Positions 37,809-47,406 of a stretch of 64,000 bases of DNA are shown here, one piece after another. The stretch is from the NCBI RefSeq assembly GCF_947490095.1, contig NZ_CANLFS010000001.1, positions 492,279-556,278 of the forward strand, read 5' to 3'. Made by a program: the position numbers and the translations under genes. Source of the stretch: an uncultured Halomonas sp. Its GTDB lineage: Bacteria > Pseudomonadota > Gammaproteobacteria > Pseudomonadales > Halomonadaceae. Position 1 is the first letter of the stretch; every line of letters starts with the position of its first letter. The notes beneath the pieces were generated by a model. The model saw nothing but the letters and a program-made list of their open reading frames with translations. It was not told the DNA's origin and did no database searches.

Positions 37809-38969
37809 CTAGCGAGGCAGCAGCCGGCGGTGGGCATGAATGGCCATGAGAATACCGAAACCGGCCATCAAGGTCACGCTGGAGGTGCCGCCGAAGCTGA
37901 CCAGCGGTAGCGGCACGCCCACCACGGGGAGAATACCGCTGACCATGCCGACATTGACGAACACATAGATGAAGAAGGTCAGGATGATACTGCCCGCCAA
38001 CAGCCGCCCGAAGGTCTCCTGAGCCTGGGCGGCGAGCCACAGGCCACGACACACGATCAGCAGGTAGAGCAGCAAAAAGGCCAGCATGCCCACCAGGCCA
38101 AACTCTTCGCCCAACACCGCGACGATGAAGTCGGTATGCCGCTCGGGCAGGAACTCGAGCTGGGATTGGGTGCCTTCCAGCCAGCCCTTGCCCAGCACCC
38201 CGCCGCTCCCGATGGCGGTGGTCGACTGGATGATATTCCAGCCCGCCCCCAGGGGGTCGCTATTCGGATCCAGGAAGGTCAGCACGCGCTTGCGCTGATA
38301 GTCATGCATGTTCATCCATAGCAGCGGCAGCGCCGACGCCGCCAGCACCACGAGCAGGCCGATGATGCGCCAGGACAGCCCCGCCAGCAGCACCACCAGG
38401 ATCGCCGACACCGACACCAGCAGCGAGGTACCGAGGTCGGGCTGCTTGGCGATCAGCACCACCGGCACCCCGATGATCGCCGCGCACACCGTGAGATTCC
38501 TGATACCCGGCGGCAGCTCGCGGCGACTCAGGAAGGCGGCGACCATCATCGGCATCGCCAGCTTCATCAGCTCCGACGGCTGGAAGCGGATCACTCCGGG
38601 GATCGCCAGCCAGCGCTGCGCCCCCATGCCCATGTCCCCCACCAGCTCCACCGCTATCAGCATCGCCACACCCAGCAGGTAGGCGGGCAGCGCCCAGCGC
38701 ATCAGCGTGGCCGGCGCGAGCTGCGCAATGCTTATCATCACCCCCAGGGCCACGCCAAAGCGGATGCCCTGGGAGATGACCGTGTCGATACGCTGGCCAC
38801 TGGCGCTATACATCACCACCAGGCCGGCGGCCATCAGCACCAGCAGCATGCCCAGCAGCCAGGGGTCCAGATGAACCCGCTGCCAGAACCCGCGCCGTCG
38901 CGACATGCCGCTGGCCGTCGCCTTGATCGGGCGCGGTCGCCAGGAGCGCGACAGGCCACTCAGCCCCAT
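37809..38969 (-). CDS. rodA: Rod-shape peptidoglycan glycosyltransferase RodA
   Basis: This 386-residue SEDS-family membrane protein polymerises glycan strands in the elongasome together with PBP2. It has about ten hydrophobic helices, the motifs IRFQPSELMK and LGEEFGLVGM, and a conserved C-terminal PLPLVSFGGTSSVT. The start at 38969 gives a 21-residue basic N-terminus before MSRRRGFWQ; an internal ATG at 38906 is possible. It follows mrdA by 54 bases on the same strand. Confidence 0.95.
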   Translation of the reverse strand: MGLSGLSRSWRPRPIKATASGMSRRRGFWQRVHLDPWLLGMLLVLMAAGLVVMYSASGQRIDTVISQGIRFGVALGVMISIAQLAPATLMRWALPAYLLGVAMLIAVELVGDMGMGAQRWLAIPGVIRFQPSELMKLAMPMMVAAFLSRRELPPGIRNLTVCAAIIGVPVVLIAKQPDLGTSLLVSVSAILVVLLAGLSWRIIGLLVVLAASALPLLWMNMHDYQRKRVLTFLDPNSDPLGAGWNIIQSTTAIGSGGVLGKGWLEGTQSQLEFLPERHTDFIVAVLGEEFGLVGMLAFLLLYLLIVCRGLWLAAQAQETFGRLLAGSIILTFFIYVFVNVGMVSGILPVVGVPLPLVSFGGTSSVTLMAGFGILMAIHAHRRLLPR

Positions 38970-39023
38970 GGGACCATTTTCCGATAGGCATTCATCGCCT
39001 GGGATCTCCTCTTCGCGAACGGT

Positions 39024-40880
39024 CTAGGCATCGGGTTTCTCGTCTTCCAGCAGCCAGGCATCGGTCATCGCTCGCGCCAGATGCGCGGCATGGGAGCTGC
39101 CGCCTCCGGCATTCTCGACGATCACCGCCACGGCGATCTGCGGGGCCTCGAGCGGGGCAAAGGCCATGAAGAGGGCGTGGTCGCGCAGCCGCTCGGCCAG
39201 CTCATCGGCGTTGTATTTCTCGTCCTGGCCCAGCGAAAAGACCTGGGCAGTACCCGACTTGCCGCCCATGCGATACTCGAGCCCCACCCCGGTGCGCCTG
39301 GCGGTCCCCTCATGGCCGGAGATCACCTTCTCCATGCCGGCGAAGACGCTATCCCACCAGCCTTCGTTGCCCGGGTCGATATCCTCGGGGGTATCCGGGA
39401 GGGACAGGGGCACCGGCTCGTCGCCGAGGCGCTGGGCCAGGCGCGGCTTGACCCAGTCCCCACGATTGGCCAGCACCGCGGTGGCGGTGGCCAGCTGCAG
39501 TGGCGTGATCTGCCAGTAGCCCTGACCGATGCCCACCGAGAGCGTCTCGCCGGGATACCACGGCTGATTGTAACGCTCCCGCTTCCACTCCCGGGACGGC
39601 ATCAGGGCACGACTCTCGCCGAAGACGTCATGTGCCACCTGGGTGCCGAAACCGAAATCCGTCATATTGCTGTGGATACGATCGATACCCAGGTCATGCG
39701 CCAGGGTGTAGTAGTAGGTGTTGTTGGAGACGGCGAGGGAGCGCTCGAGGTCGACACGACCATGCCCCCAGCGCAGCCAGTTGCGGTAGCGACGATCGTC
39801 GTTGGGCAACTGATAGTAACCGGGATCATGGATGGTCTTGCCCGGCGTTATGACCCCCTCGGTCAGCCCGGCCATGGCCATAAACGGCTTGATGGTGGAG
39901 CCGGGCGGGTAATGACCACGGATCGCCCGGTTATAGAGGGGCAGGTCGTTGTCCTCCTGGAGGCCGCGATAGGAGGCGACATCGATGCCCGTCACGAACT
40001 GGTTGGTGTCATAGCCGGGTGTCGAGACCATGGCCAGGATGCCGCCGGTCGCCGGCTCGATGGCGACGATGGCGCCTCGCCGGCCATCGAGCAGATCGAA
40101 GGCCAGTTGCTGCAACGACTTGTCCAGCGTCAGGATCAGGTCCTTGCCGGGCACCGGGTCGGTGCGCTCCAGCTCTCGCAACACCCGGCCCCGGGCATTC
40201 GTCTCCACCTTGCGCAGCCCGGCCTCGCCGTGCAGCGCCGCTTCGTAGAAGCGCTCGACGCCGGTCTTGCCGATGAAGTGTGTGCCGGCATAGCGGCCGG
40301 CATCCAGGCGCTCGAGCTCTTCGGCGTTGATTCGCCCCACATAGCCCAGGGCATGGGCCATTATCTCGGCATCGGGATAATAGCGAAGCAGTTGCGCCTC
40401 GACCTCGACCCCCGGCAGGAGGTGGCGGTTGACCGCCAACCGCGCGATCTGCCCCTCGTCCAGGTCACTCATCAGCAGCGCCGGCTGGAAGGGGCGCTTG
40501 CGCTGACGCGACCTAACGCGAAACGCCTCCGCCTCCTCCTCGGGGAGCTCGAGGATCGCCACCAGGCGGTCGAGGGTGGCCTCGAGGTCCTCGACGCGTT
40601 CGCGCACCAGGGTGAGATTATAGGTCGGGCGGTTCTCGGCCAGCAGCACCCCGTTGCGATCGTAGATCAGCCCCCGCGTCGGCGATAGCGGCTCGACACG
40701 CACCCGGTTGTTCTCCGAGCGGGTGGTGTAGACCTCGTGCTGGGCCACCTGAAGATAGACCAGGCGCCCCACCAGCAGGCCGGTAAGCAGCAACACGAGC
40801 AACAGGGCCAGCAGCGCTCGCACCCGAAAGATGCGCAACTCCTGCTCGGGGCTCTTGAGGTTATGGCGTGACTTGCGCAT
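39024..40880 (-). CDS. mrdA: Penicillin-binding protein 2 (elongation transpeptidase)
   Basis: This 618-residue class B PBP cross-links peptidoglycan during lateral growth. It has one N-terminal membrane helix (about 19-42), a pedestal/dimerisation region, and a transpeptidase domain with Ser328 in PPGSTIKPF, SNN (AVSNNTYYY) and KSG (GGKSGTAQVF). It is paired with rodA, its glycosyltransferase partner, and follows rlmH by 39 bases. Confidence 0.96.
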   Translation of the reverse strand: MRKSRHNLKSPEQELRIFRVRALLALLLVLLLTGLLVGRLVYLQVAQHEVYTTRSENNRVRVEPLSPTRGLIYDRNGVLLAENRPTYNLTLVRERVEDLEATLDRLVAILELPEEEAEAFRVRSRQRKRPFQPALLMSDLDEGQIARLAVNRHLLPGVEVEAQLLRYYPDAEIMAHALGYVGRINAEELERLDAGRYAGTHFIGKTGVERFYEAALHGEAGLRKVETNARGRVLRELERTDPVPGKDLILTLDKSLQQLAFDLLDGRRGAIVAIEPATGGILAMVSTPGYDTNQFVTGIDVASYRGLQEDNDLPLYNRAIRGHYPPGSTIKPFMAMAGLTEGVITPGKTIHDPGYYQLPNDDRRYRNWLRWGHGRVDLERSLAVSNNTYYYTLAHDLGIDRIHSNMTDFGFGTQVAHDVFGESRALMPSREWKRERYNQPWYPGETLSVGIGQGYWQITPLQLATATAVLANRGDWVKPRLAQRLGDEPVPLSLPDTPEDIDPGNEGWWDSVFAGMEKVISGHEGTARRTGVGLEYRMGGKSGTAQVFSLGQDEKYNADELAERLRDHALFMAFAPLEAPQIAVAVIVENAGGGSSHAAHLARAMTDAWLLEDEKPDA

Positions 40881-40919
40881 CGAATGTCCGGTGTGACGAG
40901 AGAGCGGCGAGGCGTCGAC

Positions 40920-41387
40920 TCAGCGGTGGTAGGGGTGGCCGACCATCAGCGTCCAGGCGCGATAGAGCTGTTCGGCAAGCAGGATACGCACCAGCGGATG
41001 GGGCAGCGTCAGCGGTGACAGCGACCAACGCTGATCGGCGGCGGCGGAGAGTTCCGGCGCCAGACCCTCGGGGCCACCGACCAGCAAGACCACGTCCCGG
41101 CCGGCCAGGCGCCAGTTCTCGGCCTGTTCGGCGAGGCGTTCGGTACTCCAGGCCTTGCCCCCCACTTCCAGGGCGACCACGTGCTCATCGCCACGCAGCC
41201 GAGCCCGGATCCGCTCGGCCTCGCTCGCCATGGCCCGTGCCAGGTCGGCATTCTTGCCACGCTGCCCGGGGGCGATCTCCTCGATCTCAAGGGCGAAGTC
41301 GCGGGGCAGGCGCTTGCGGTACTCCTCGACCCCCGCCGTGACCCAGGCGGGCATGCGAGTGCCCACCGCCAACAGGCGGACCTTCAT
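40920..41387 (-). CDS. rlmH: 23S rRNA (pseudouridine1915-N3)-methyltransferase RlmH
   Basis: This 155-residue SPOUT methyltransferase has the SAM-binding knot LLVGGPEGL and the C-terminal [24 protein letters not shown], both typical of RlmH. It modifies pseudouridine 1915 in helix 69 of 23S rRNA. Its start overlaps the rsfS stop (ATGA), so the pair is translationally coupled. Confidence 0.97.
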   Translation of the reverse strand: MKVRLLAVGTRMPAWVTAGVEEYRKRLPRDFALEIEEIAPGQRGKNADLARAMASEAERIRARLRGDEHVVALEVGGKAWSTERLAEQAENWRLAGRDVVLLVGGPEGLAPELSAAADQRWSLSPLTLPHPLVRILLAEQLYRAWTLMVGHPYHR

Positions 41388-41746
41388 ACGCCGGAAAGTT
41401 CGTTGTCGCGTTCCAGGTCGCTTGGGAGGTCGGCCCAGAGCCGTTCCAGGTCGTAGAGCTGACGGGTCTCGGGCAGCATCACATGCACCACCACGCCCCC
41501 CAGGTCCACCAGCACCCAGTCGGCCTCGGCATCGCCTTCGACGCCGAGCGGCTGCCTGCCTTGCTCCTTGGCGCGCTCCACCACACGCTGGGCCAGCGCC
41601 GTCACATGGCGGGTCGAGGTGCCGCTGGCGATGATCATCATGTCGGTCACGCTGGTGAGCTGTGACACATCCAGCTGGACGATGTCCTTGGCCTTGAGTT
41701 CTTCCAGCGCGTCCACCGCGAGGGTCTTGAGAGCGTCGTTATGCAT
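41384..41746 (-). CDS. rsfS: Ribosome silencing factor RsfS
   Basis: This 120-residue protein blocks subunit joining by binding uL14 when nutrients are short. It shows the family pattern [18 protein letters not shown], then [15 protein letters not shown] and [16 protein letters not shown] use the ATG at 41746, which fits the family N-terminus. A promoter with good spacing lies just upstream, so the downstream cell-wall genes may be transcribed independently of proA-nadD. Confidence 0.96.
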   Translation of the reverse strand: MHNDALKTLAVDALEELKAKDIVQLDVSQLTSVTDMMIIASGTSTRHVTALAQRVVERAKEQGRQPLGVEGDAEADWVLVDLGGVVVHVMLPETRQLYDLERLWADLPSDLERDNELSGV

Positions 41747-41777
41747 AGGGTCTTCTGTCAGGTGTCGTTGAGTGACC

Positions 41778-41806
41778 ATTGTAACGCCTTGGCCGCCGTC
41801 TGACAG
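41778..41806 (-). promoter_or_regulatory. Sigma70-type promoter of rsfS
   Basis: On the minus strand CTGTCA (41806-41801) and TACAAT (41783-41778) are separated by 17 bases and lie about 32 bases upstream of the rsfS start. Confidence 0.5.
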
Positions 41807-41873
41807 GATCCGTTCTCAAGGTCATGCATCCTTTTCGGCCCAGCGCTCGGGACGCGCTCGGGGCGCTGTAGCC

Positions 41874-42566
41874 CTAGGTGCAGTCTCGGTCCGGCCTGTA
41901 GAGACCGTTAGCGATGATATGCCGCTCCACCGCCTCGGGCAGCAGATAACGAATGCTGCGCCCGTCGGCGAGCCGTTCACGCAGCGCGGTCGCCGAGATC
42001 GCCATCCGCGAGGGCAGCCGCAGGCGCAGCAGGCCACCGGCGGGACGCGCCATCAGTGACTCGACATCCTCGCTCTCACGCCCGGCAATCAGCTCGCGCA
42101 GCGCCGCCGGCAGTGCGGCCTGGTGGTCGGGGCGATCCACCACCACCAGGTGGGCCAGCTCGAATAGCCGTTGCGGTGAATGCCACTCGGCCAGGCGCAG
42201 GAAGGCATCATGGCCGAGCGCCATGACCAGCCGCGCACCGTCTCCCCACTCCTCGCGCAGGGAGGCCAGGGTATCGGCGCTGTACGAGGGGCCCACCCGC
42301 GAGAGCTCGCGGTCATCGGCGACCAGGCCCGGGGTATCGCCGATCCCCAGGCGCAGCAGCGCCAGGCGCTGGCTGGGGGCCACGCTGGGCTCCCCCCGCA
42401 GCGGCGGCGCCTTGGCGGGAATCAGGTGAACGCGGTCGAGGGCCAGCGCCTCGTGGAGCTCGACGGCACTGCGCAGATGCCCCAGATGCACCGGGTCGAA
42501 GGTACCGCCCAGCATGGCGAGGCGCACCGGGCGCTCCTCTCCGCCCGGTGAAGGCTGTCGGCTCAC
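41874..42566 (-). CDS. nadD: Nicotinate-nucleotide adenylyltransferase NadD
   Basis: This protein of about 230 residues makes deamido-NAD from nicotinate mononucleotide and ATP. It has [13 protein letters not shown] with the HxGH motif and a C-terminal ISATALR (ISxTxxR). The start is a GTG at 42566 that overlaps the proA stop as GTGA with CAGG upstream. A longer frame reading back into proA lacks family similarity. It is coupled with proA, and rsfS follows after 127 bases. Confidence 0.94.
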   Translation of the reverse strand: MSRQPSPGGEERPVRLAMLGGTFDPVHLGHLRSAVELHEALALDRVHLIPAKAPPLRGEPSVAPSQRLALLRLGIGDTPGLVADDRELSRVGPSYSADTLASLREEWGDGARLVMALGHDAFLRLAEWHSPQRLFELAHLVVVDRPDHQAALPAALRELIAGRESEDVESLMARPAGGLLRLRLPSRMAISATALRERLADGRSIRYLLPEAVERHIIANGLYRPDRDCT

Positions 42567-43873
42567 TGGCGAACCTGGCCGTCGCCCAGGACCACATACT
42601 TGTGGGTGGTCAGGCCCTCGAGGCCGACCGGGCCACGGGCATGCAGCTTGTCGGTGGAGATGCCGATCTCGGCCCCCAGGCCATACTCGAAGCCATCGGC
42701 GAAGCGGGTCGAGGCGTTGATCATCACCGAACTCGAGTCCACCTCGGCCATGAAGCGCCGCGCCAGGGTCCAGGATTCGGTGACGATGGCATCGGTGTGC
42801 CGGGAGCTGTAACGCTCGATATGCGCCATGGCCGCCTCGATACCGTCGACCACGCGGACCGCCAACACCGGCGCCAGATACTCGGCCTGCCAATCCTCCT
42901 CGTCGGCCGCCGTGGCCGCCGGGAGGATCTCGCGGGTGCGCTCACAGCCACGCAGCTCGACGCCGTGCTCGGCATAGGCCGCGGCCAGCTTCGGCAACAG
43001 CGCCTGCGCCAGGGGGGCATCCACCAGCAGCGTTTCCATGGTATTACAGGTACCGTAGCGGTGGGTCTTGGCGTTCACCGCGATGGCCAGCGCCTTCTCC
43101 GGGTCCGCCGTCGCGTCCAGATAGACATGGCAGACACCATCGAGATGCTTGATGACCGGCACCCGAGCCTCCCGGGTGATTCGCTCGATCAAGGACTTGC
43201 CGCCCCGCGGGATGATCACATCGACAAACTCGGGCATGGCGATCAGGTGCCCCACGGCGGCACGGTCGGTGGTCGCCACCACCTGCACGGCCCCGGCGGG
43301 CAGCGCTGCATCGGCCAGGCCCTCACGGATACAGGCGGCAATCGCCGCATTGGAGTCGCGCGCCTCGGAGCCGCCCCGCAGGATGGCGGCATTACCCGAC
43401 TTGAGGCACAGGCTGGCGGCCTCGAGGGTGACGTTGGGACGGGACTCATAGATGATGCCGATCACCCCCAGGGGGACGCGCATCTGACCGACCTGGATGC
43501 CGCTGGGCCGGGAGCGCAGGCCATCGACCTCACCCACCGGGTCCGGGAGAGCCGCGACCTGGCGCAGTCCCTCGATCATGGCATCAACACGGCCGTCATC
43601 CAGGGCCAGGCGGTCGAGCAGCGCGTCATCGAGGCCACCCTCGCGCCCGCGCTCCAGATCCCGGGCATTGGCCGCCAACACCTCGCCCCGGGAGGCCTCC
43701 AGCGCCTCGGCCATGGCGAACAGGGCGCGGTTCTTGGCACCGGTGGGGGCCCGACGCAGGCTCGCGGCGGCGTGGCGCGCCGACTGCCCCAGGCCAGTCA
43801 TGTAGGCCTCGATATCGCGAATTTCCTCGACACCGGCGATTGCGGCACCGTTACGCTGGACTTGAGCTGTCAT
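42563..43873 (-). CDS. proA: Gamma-glutamyl phosphate reductase (proline synthesis)
   Basis: This 436-residue enzyme reduces gamma-glutamyl phosphate to the semialdehyde, the second step of proline synthesis, with NADPH. It is an aldehyde-dehydrogenase-fold protein with the catalytic cysteine in [11 protein letters not shown] and the conserved [13 protein letters not shown] and [10 protein letters not shown] segments. The N-terminus is about 15 residues longer than in many homologues, and the ATG has only a distant AGGAGA, so a later start is possible. Proline is a compatible solute, which suits a halophile. Confidence 0.96.
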   Translation of the reverse strand: MTAQVQRNGAAIAGVEEIRDIEAYMTGLGQSARHAAASLRRAPTGAKNRALFAMAEALEASRGEVLAANARDLERGREGGLDDALLDRLALDDGRVDAMIEGLRQVAALPDPVGEVDGLRSRPSGIQVGQMRVPLGVIGIIYESRPNVTLEAASLCLKSGNAAILRGGSEARDSNAAIAACIREGLADAALPAGAVQVVATTDRAAVGHLIAMPEFVDVIIPRGGKSLIERITREARVPVIKHLDGVCHVYLDATADPEKALAIAVNAKTHRYGTCNTMETLLVDAPLAQALLPKLAAAYAEHGVELRGCERTREILPAATAADEEDWQAEYLAPVLAVRVVDGIEAAMAHIERYSSRHTDAIVTESWTLARRFMAEVDSSSVMINASTRFADGFEYGLGAEIGISTDKLHARGPVGLEGLTTHKYVVLGDGQVRQ

Positions 43874-43974
43874 GCCAGGGAGAGTCTCCTGTGAGCGTGG
43901 CCTGATCGAACCGAAACGGCGCTATACTGGCGCGGCGTCGGCCCATTGCGGATAGGGAGTCATAGTAAGCCACC

Positions 43975-44853
43975 ATGCAGAGCAAGTACAAAATCAACCT
44001 GCTGCGCCTCAACCTGCTACTGGCGGCACTGGTGCTGGTGCTCATGATACCCACCGCCCAGGCTCCCTCGGAAGGGTGGCTGCTCGGCCTGGCGGCGGCC
44101 TGGCTCGGCATCAGCGCCGCCCTCGTCGAATTCAGCCACCGGCGCCCCACCCTGATTCCCTGGCAGCTACTCCCCAGCCTGTTGCTCGGCGCGCTGATAT
44201 GGACGTCTGCCGAACGCTATCCCTTCTGGGTGTGGGCCTGGGCCGCCCTGATCATGCTGCCTCAACCCGCCTGGATGACCGGGCTCAACACCCTCCTGGC
44301 AATGCTCTCCTGGGCCTGGATCGCCCGCCTGCTGCCCGTGGAGCAGGCGGTCGCCGCCGGCCTGGTGCTCGCCCTGCTGCTGGCCCTGGGGCTCATTCGC
44401 TCGCGACGCCTGGCGCCCCTGTACCGACAGGCCAGGGAGCGCGGCAGCCTGGCGCCCGACAAGCGCCTCTGGCCCCAGACCAAACTCGCCGGCGACCTAG
44501 CCCGAGAGTGCGCCCGGGCCCGGCGTGATGGCACCCATACCGAACTCTTGCTACTTCGCACGCGCCGGCGCCATCTGTGGCGCGTGGCCGAACGGCTATG
44601 CGCCATGACCCAGCGCTTCGAGCATTGCTACCGCCTCGATAGCCGCACCCTGGGGGCCATGCTGATTTGCCGCGATCCCGACCAGGCGAAGACCCGTCGA
44701 GAGACCCTGGTGCGCCACCTGGACAGGGTCGAGCGAGTGCGGCTGGTGGCCCTGCCACCCGCTCATTCGCTGGCCACGGAGCGCCAGGCCCTGGATCGGC
44801 AAGAACGGCCTTTCACCGCGACGCAAGGAGCCACGGTCGATGTCGACGCCTGA
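43975..44853 (+). CDS. Membrane protein with degenerate GGDEF-like C-terminal domain
   Basis: This 292-residue protein has about five or six hydrophobic helices in residues 1-143, then a soluble region of roughly 130 residues. That region has the spacing of a GGDEF fold (DLARECARARRDGTHTELLLLR, then HCYRLDSRTLGAMLICR near 215-231), but the signature motif is replaced by DSRTL, so diguanylate cyclase activity is not expected. The assignment is by pattern only. A TATACT box lies about 47 bases upstream. Its last 14 bases overlap the start of a second protein of similar design. The function is unknown. Confidence 0.6.
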   Translation: MQSKYKINLLRLNLLLAALVLVLMIPTAQAPSEGWLLGLAAAWLGISAALVEFSHRRPTLIPWQLLPSLLLGALIWTSAERYPFWVWAWAALIMLPQPAWMTGLNTLLAMLSWAWIARLLPVEQAVAAGLVLALLLALGLIRSRRLAPLYRQARERGSLAPDKRLWPQTKLAGDLARECARARRDGTHTELLLLRTRRRHLWRVAERLCAMTQRFEHCYRLDSRTLGAMLICRDPDQAKTRRETLVRHLDRVERVRLVALPPAHSLATERQALDRQERPFTATQGATVDVDA

Positions 44854-45766
44854 CTCTCCACGGCTACTGGCGGTCCTCTATGCGCTGGGTGCCCTGCTGC
44901 TGATCGGCCAGGCCGTGTGGCACTATCTGGTCGGCGACTACCACCGGATTCTGCTGCCGGCCCTGCTCGCCCCTTTGCTGCTGACCGCCGCCCTGATGAG
45001 CCTGGGGCAGCAGGAAACCGCGCGCCTCTCGGCCTACCTGGTGCTGACATGCGGCTATCTACTGATCGCCACCTCCCTGCCGGGGGATGGCCGCCTGACC
45101 CTGCTCTGGCTGGGGCTGCCGGCGGTCCTGACCCTGCTGCTGGTGCCGCTCGGCCCTGCCACCCTGCTTAATGTCACCCTGGCACCGATCTGGCTGCTGT
45201 TGGCAAGCGAGGGCCTGTCGGCACCGACGGCCATGGCGTATCTGGCCCTGGTGATGGCCGCCGGGCTCGCCCCCTGGGGCGTTCGCCATCAGCATGCCCT
45301 GTTGCTGGCCACCGATCCCTGCGACCAGGAGTGTTCCGCCCTGAAGGCGGAGCCCTTGCTCGGACGCCTGGAGAGCGAGATGCAGCGCACCGAACTGCTG
45401 GACCAGCGGCTCGCCGTGGCGCTGCTGCACCTTCCTCAGCTGGAGATGGCCGGCGAACAGTTCGGCGGCCCCGCCCGCCTCGCCCTGCTGAACACCTTCT
45501 GCAAGATGGTGGAAGGCCACTGCCGCGACCACGACCTGCTGGGCCGCATCGGCGAGGCCGATTTCTGGCTGGTATTGCCCAACACCAGCGAGAGCGGGGC
45601 CCTGCTGGTTCGCCAGCGCATCGAGGACGCCGCGGCCGATGCCCGGCTCCACGACACCGGAGGCCTGGAGGTACGGGGAACCACCTGCGCGCACATCCCC
45701 GGGCAACCCTTCACGACGTTCAGGCATCGCCTGGAGAATACGACCCGGCGTCTCGCCGATAGCTGA
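44840..45766 (+). CDS. Membrane protein with degenerate GGDEF domain (GEADF)
   Basis: This 308-residue protein has about five hydrophobic helices (1-150) and a C-terminal domain of GGDEF layout. LESEMQRTELLDQRLAVALLHL is followed by LLGRIGEADFWLVLP (about 233-247), in which GGDEF reads GEADF, then RQRIEDAAAD. The fold is recognisable, but the altered signature makes cyclase activity doubtful; nucleotide binding or a structural role is possible. It overlaps the preceding gene by 14 bases, so the two are probably co-translated. The DedA-PAP2 gene follows 33 bases later. Confidence 0.72.
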   Translation: MSTPDSPRLLAVLYALGALLLIGQAVWHYLVGDYHRILLPALLAPLLLTAALMSLGQQETARLSAYLVLTCGYLLIATSLPGDGRLTLLWLGLPAVLTLLLVPLGPATLLNVTLAPIWLLLASEGLSAPTAMAYLALVMAAGLAPWGVRHQHALLLATDPCDQECSALKAEPLLGRLESEMQRTELLDQRLAVALLHLPQLEMAGEQFGGPARLALLNTFCKMVEGHCRDHDLLGRIGEADFWLVLPNTSESGALLVRQRIEDAAADARLHDTGGLEVRGTTCAHIPGQPFTTFRHRLENTTRRLADS

Positions 45767-45799
45767 TGCCCTGCTCGCTGCGGTCCCGGGAGGCCTGCC

Positions 45800-47203
45800 A
45801 TGAACCCCGCTGAGTTCCTCTATCAGCTCACCCCATCACCGGGGGTGCTGCTGCTGATCATCGCCGGCATCGCCCTGCTGGAGTCCTTGGCGCTGGTGGG
45901 AGTGCTGGTGCCCGGCGTCCTGCTGATTACCGCCGCCGCCTCCATGGCCGGGCATCAGGAGCTCGCCCTGCCGGCGACCCTGATGGCCGCCTTTGTCGGC
46001 GCGGTGATCGGCGATAGCGCCAGTTTCATGATCGGCTACACGCAGCGCGAACGCGTCACCCGCTGCTGGCCCTTCTCGCGCCACCCCGAGTTCATGGCTC
46101 GCGGGGCAAGGTTCTTTCAGCGCTATGGCGTGCTATCGGTGTTCCTGGGCCGCTTCGTGGGTCCCGTACGCCCCATGGTGCCCCTGATTGCCGGCATGCT
46201 GCGCATGCCTAAGCCGACCTTCATCTGGGCCAACCTCTCCTCTGCGGCGCTATGGGCCCCCGCCTATGTGCTGCCGGGCTATCTGCTGGGGCGCACCTGG
46301 GAACAGCGGCTCGATGTCCCGGCGGCTCTCCACAAGCCGCTGGCGATACTGGTCGTGATGCTACTCACCCTGGCGGTGATCTTCTCCTGGCTGCGCCATC
46401 ACGCCGGCCGCCACGGGCGAGCCTATCGGCTGAGCGCCGGCCTGGCTCGGCGCCATCCCCTGCTGCGGACACTATGGCTGCGTCAGAGCAGCGATGGCGA
46501 GGTGCCCCTGGCCAGCCTGCTGCTGCTGATACTCGCGCTGGGCGGCGTATCGGGCTGGACCCTGCTGGTCATGCACCAGGGTCAACACGGCCCCCTGCCC
46601 CTGGACCACCAGATCCAGGCGCTCATCGATGGCGCCGCCTGGCCGGTTCTGGACCATGTCGGCGAAGGGCTGGCCCGGATCGGTGACCCGCTCGGTATCG
46701 CGGCGCTCTGCCTGCCCTGGGGCATCTGGTTGATAAGACGGCGACGCTTCGATGCCTTCTGGCATATTACCGCGGGGCTCGCGGGAGGCGCGGCGCTCAA
46801 CACCCTGGGCAAGGTACTCTTCGCGCGCCCGCGACCCGATGCCCCGATGCACCTGGCGGACTCCTTTTCCTACCCCAGCGGCCACACCTCGAGCGCCGTG
46901 GTGCTGTTCGGCCTGGCGGCCGCCTTCGTCGCTCGCGAACTCGGCCCCGCCTGGCGCCACTGGGCCTACTGGGCGGCCATCCTCGCCGCCGCCCTGATGG
47001 CGCTGTCGCGCCTGGCGATCGGCGTGCACTGGTTCAGCGACCTGATCGGCGGCGCCCTGCTGGGACTCGTCGTCTGCGCCCTGGTACAGCTGGCCTGGCA
47101 ATCTCGCCCACGACCCGCCCTCACCCCCTGCCCCTGGCCCTGGCTCGCGACGGCATCCCTCTGCCTGGCCGCGGCCCGCATCGCCTGGCTGCCGCCGATC
47201 TGA
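45800..47203 (+). CDS. DedA family / PAP2 phosphatase fusion
   Basis: This 467-residue membrane protein joins an N-terminal DedA domain (about 1-210, with VPGVLLITAAASMAG, GRFVGPVRPMVP and a GDSASFMIGY segment) to a C-terminal PAP2 phosphatase (about 230-445). The PAP2 part has its three motifs: KVLFARPRP, YPSGHTSS and SRLAIGVHWFSD. DedA proteins are implicated in undecaprenyl-phosphate or phospholipid translocation, and PAP2 enzymes dephosphorylate lipid pyrophosphates, so recycling of undecaprenyl carrier is a reasonable inference. Such fusions are known in proteobacteria. Confidence 0.93.
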   Translation: MNPAEFLYQLTPSPGVLLLIIAGIALLESLALVGVLVPGVLLITAAASMAGHQELALPATLMAAFVGAVIGDSASFMIGYTQRERVTRCWPFSRHPEFMARGARFFQRYGVLSVFLGRFVGPVRPMVPLIAGMLRMPKPTFIWANLSSAALWAPAYVLPGYLLGRTWEQRLDVPAALHKPLAILVVMLLTLAVIFSWLRHHAGRHGRAYRLSAGLARRHPLLRTLWLRQSSDGEVPLASLLLLILALGGVSGWTLLVMHQGQHGPLPLDHQIQALIDGAAWPVLDHVGEGLARIGDPLGIAALCLPWGIWLIRRRRFDAFWHITAGLAGGAALNTLGKVLFARPRPDAPMHLADSFSYPSGHTSSAVVLFGLAAAFVARELGPAWRHWAYWAAILAAALMALSRLAIGVHWFSDLIGGALLGLVVCALVQLAWQSRPRPALTPCPWPWLATASLCLAAARIAWLPPI

Positions 47204-47218
47204 CCGGGCTTCGCCCGG
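47204..47218 (+). terminator. Small GC hairpin after the DedA-PAP2 stop
   Basis: A CCGGGC stem with loop TTC lies directly after the stop codon and is followed by GAGCTGG and the heptamer array. It lacks a U-tract. Confidence 0.35.
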
Positions 47219-47224
47219 AGCTGG

Positions 47225-47278
<54 letters not shown>

Positions 47279-47314
47279 AGGATGTCGCCACCGACACTCC
47301 CGGCAAGGAGTTTT

Positions 47315-47404
47315 CGTATAGCGTAACGCGTATGGCTTACAGCTCTCGGCAGGGCCGAGCACGTATAGCGTAACGCGTATGGCTTACAGCTCTCGGCAGG
47401 GCCG
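47315..47404. repeat. Two identical 43-bp direct repeats separated by 4 bp
   Basis: Copies at 47315-47357 and 47362-47404 are identical. Each contains GTATAGCGTAACGCGTATGG and then GGCTTACAGCTC, the reverse complement of the GAGCTGTAAGCC that introduces the heptamer array after purH. The pair sits just downstream of the lysE stop in the convergent gap. Confidence 0.95.
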
Positions 47405-47406
47405 GG

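Noticed and set aside
36703..38052. A long N-terminal extension of MltB reaching into rodA
   Set aside because: The upstream residues overlap the rodA coding region and lack a signal peptide. The ATG at 37770 with GGGGAGA and a signal sequence is clearly better.
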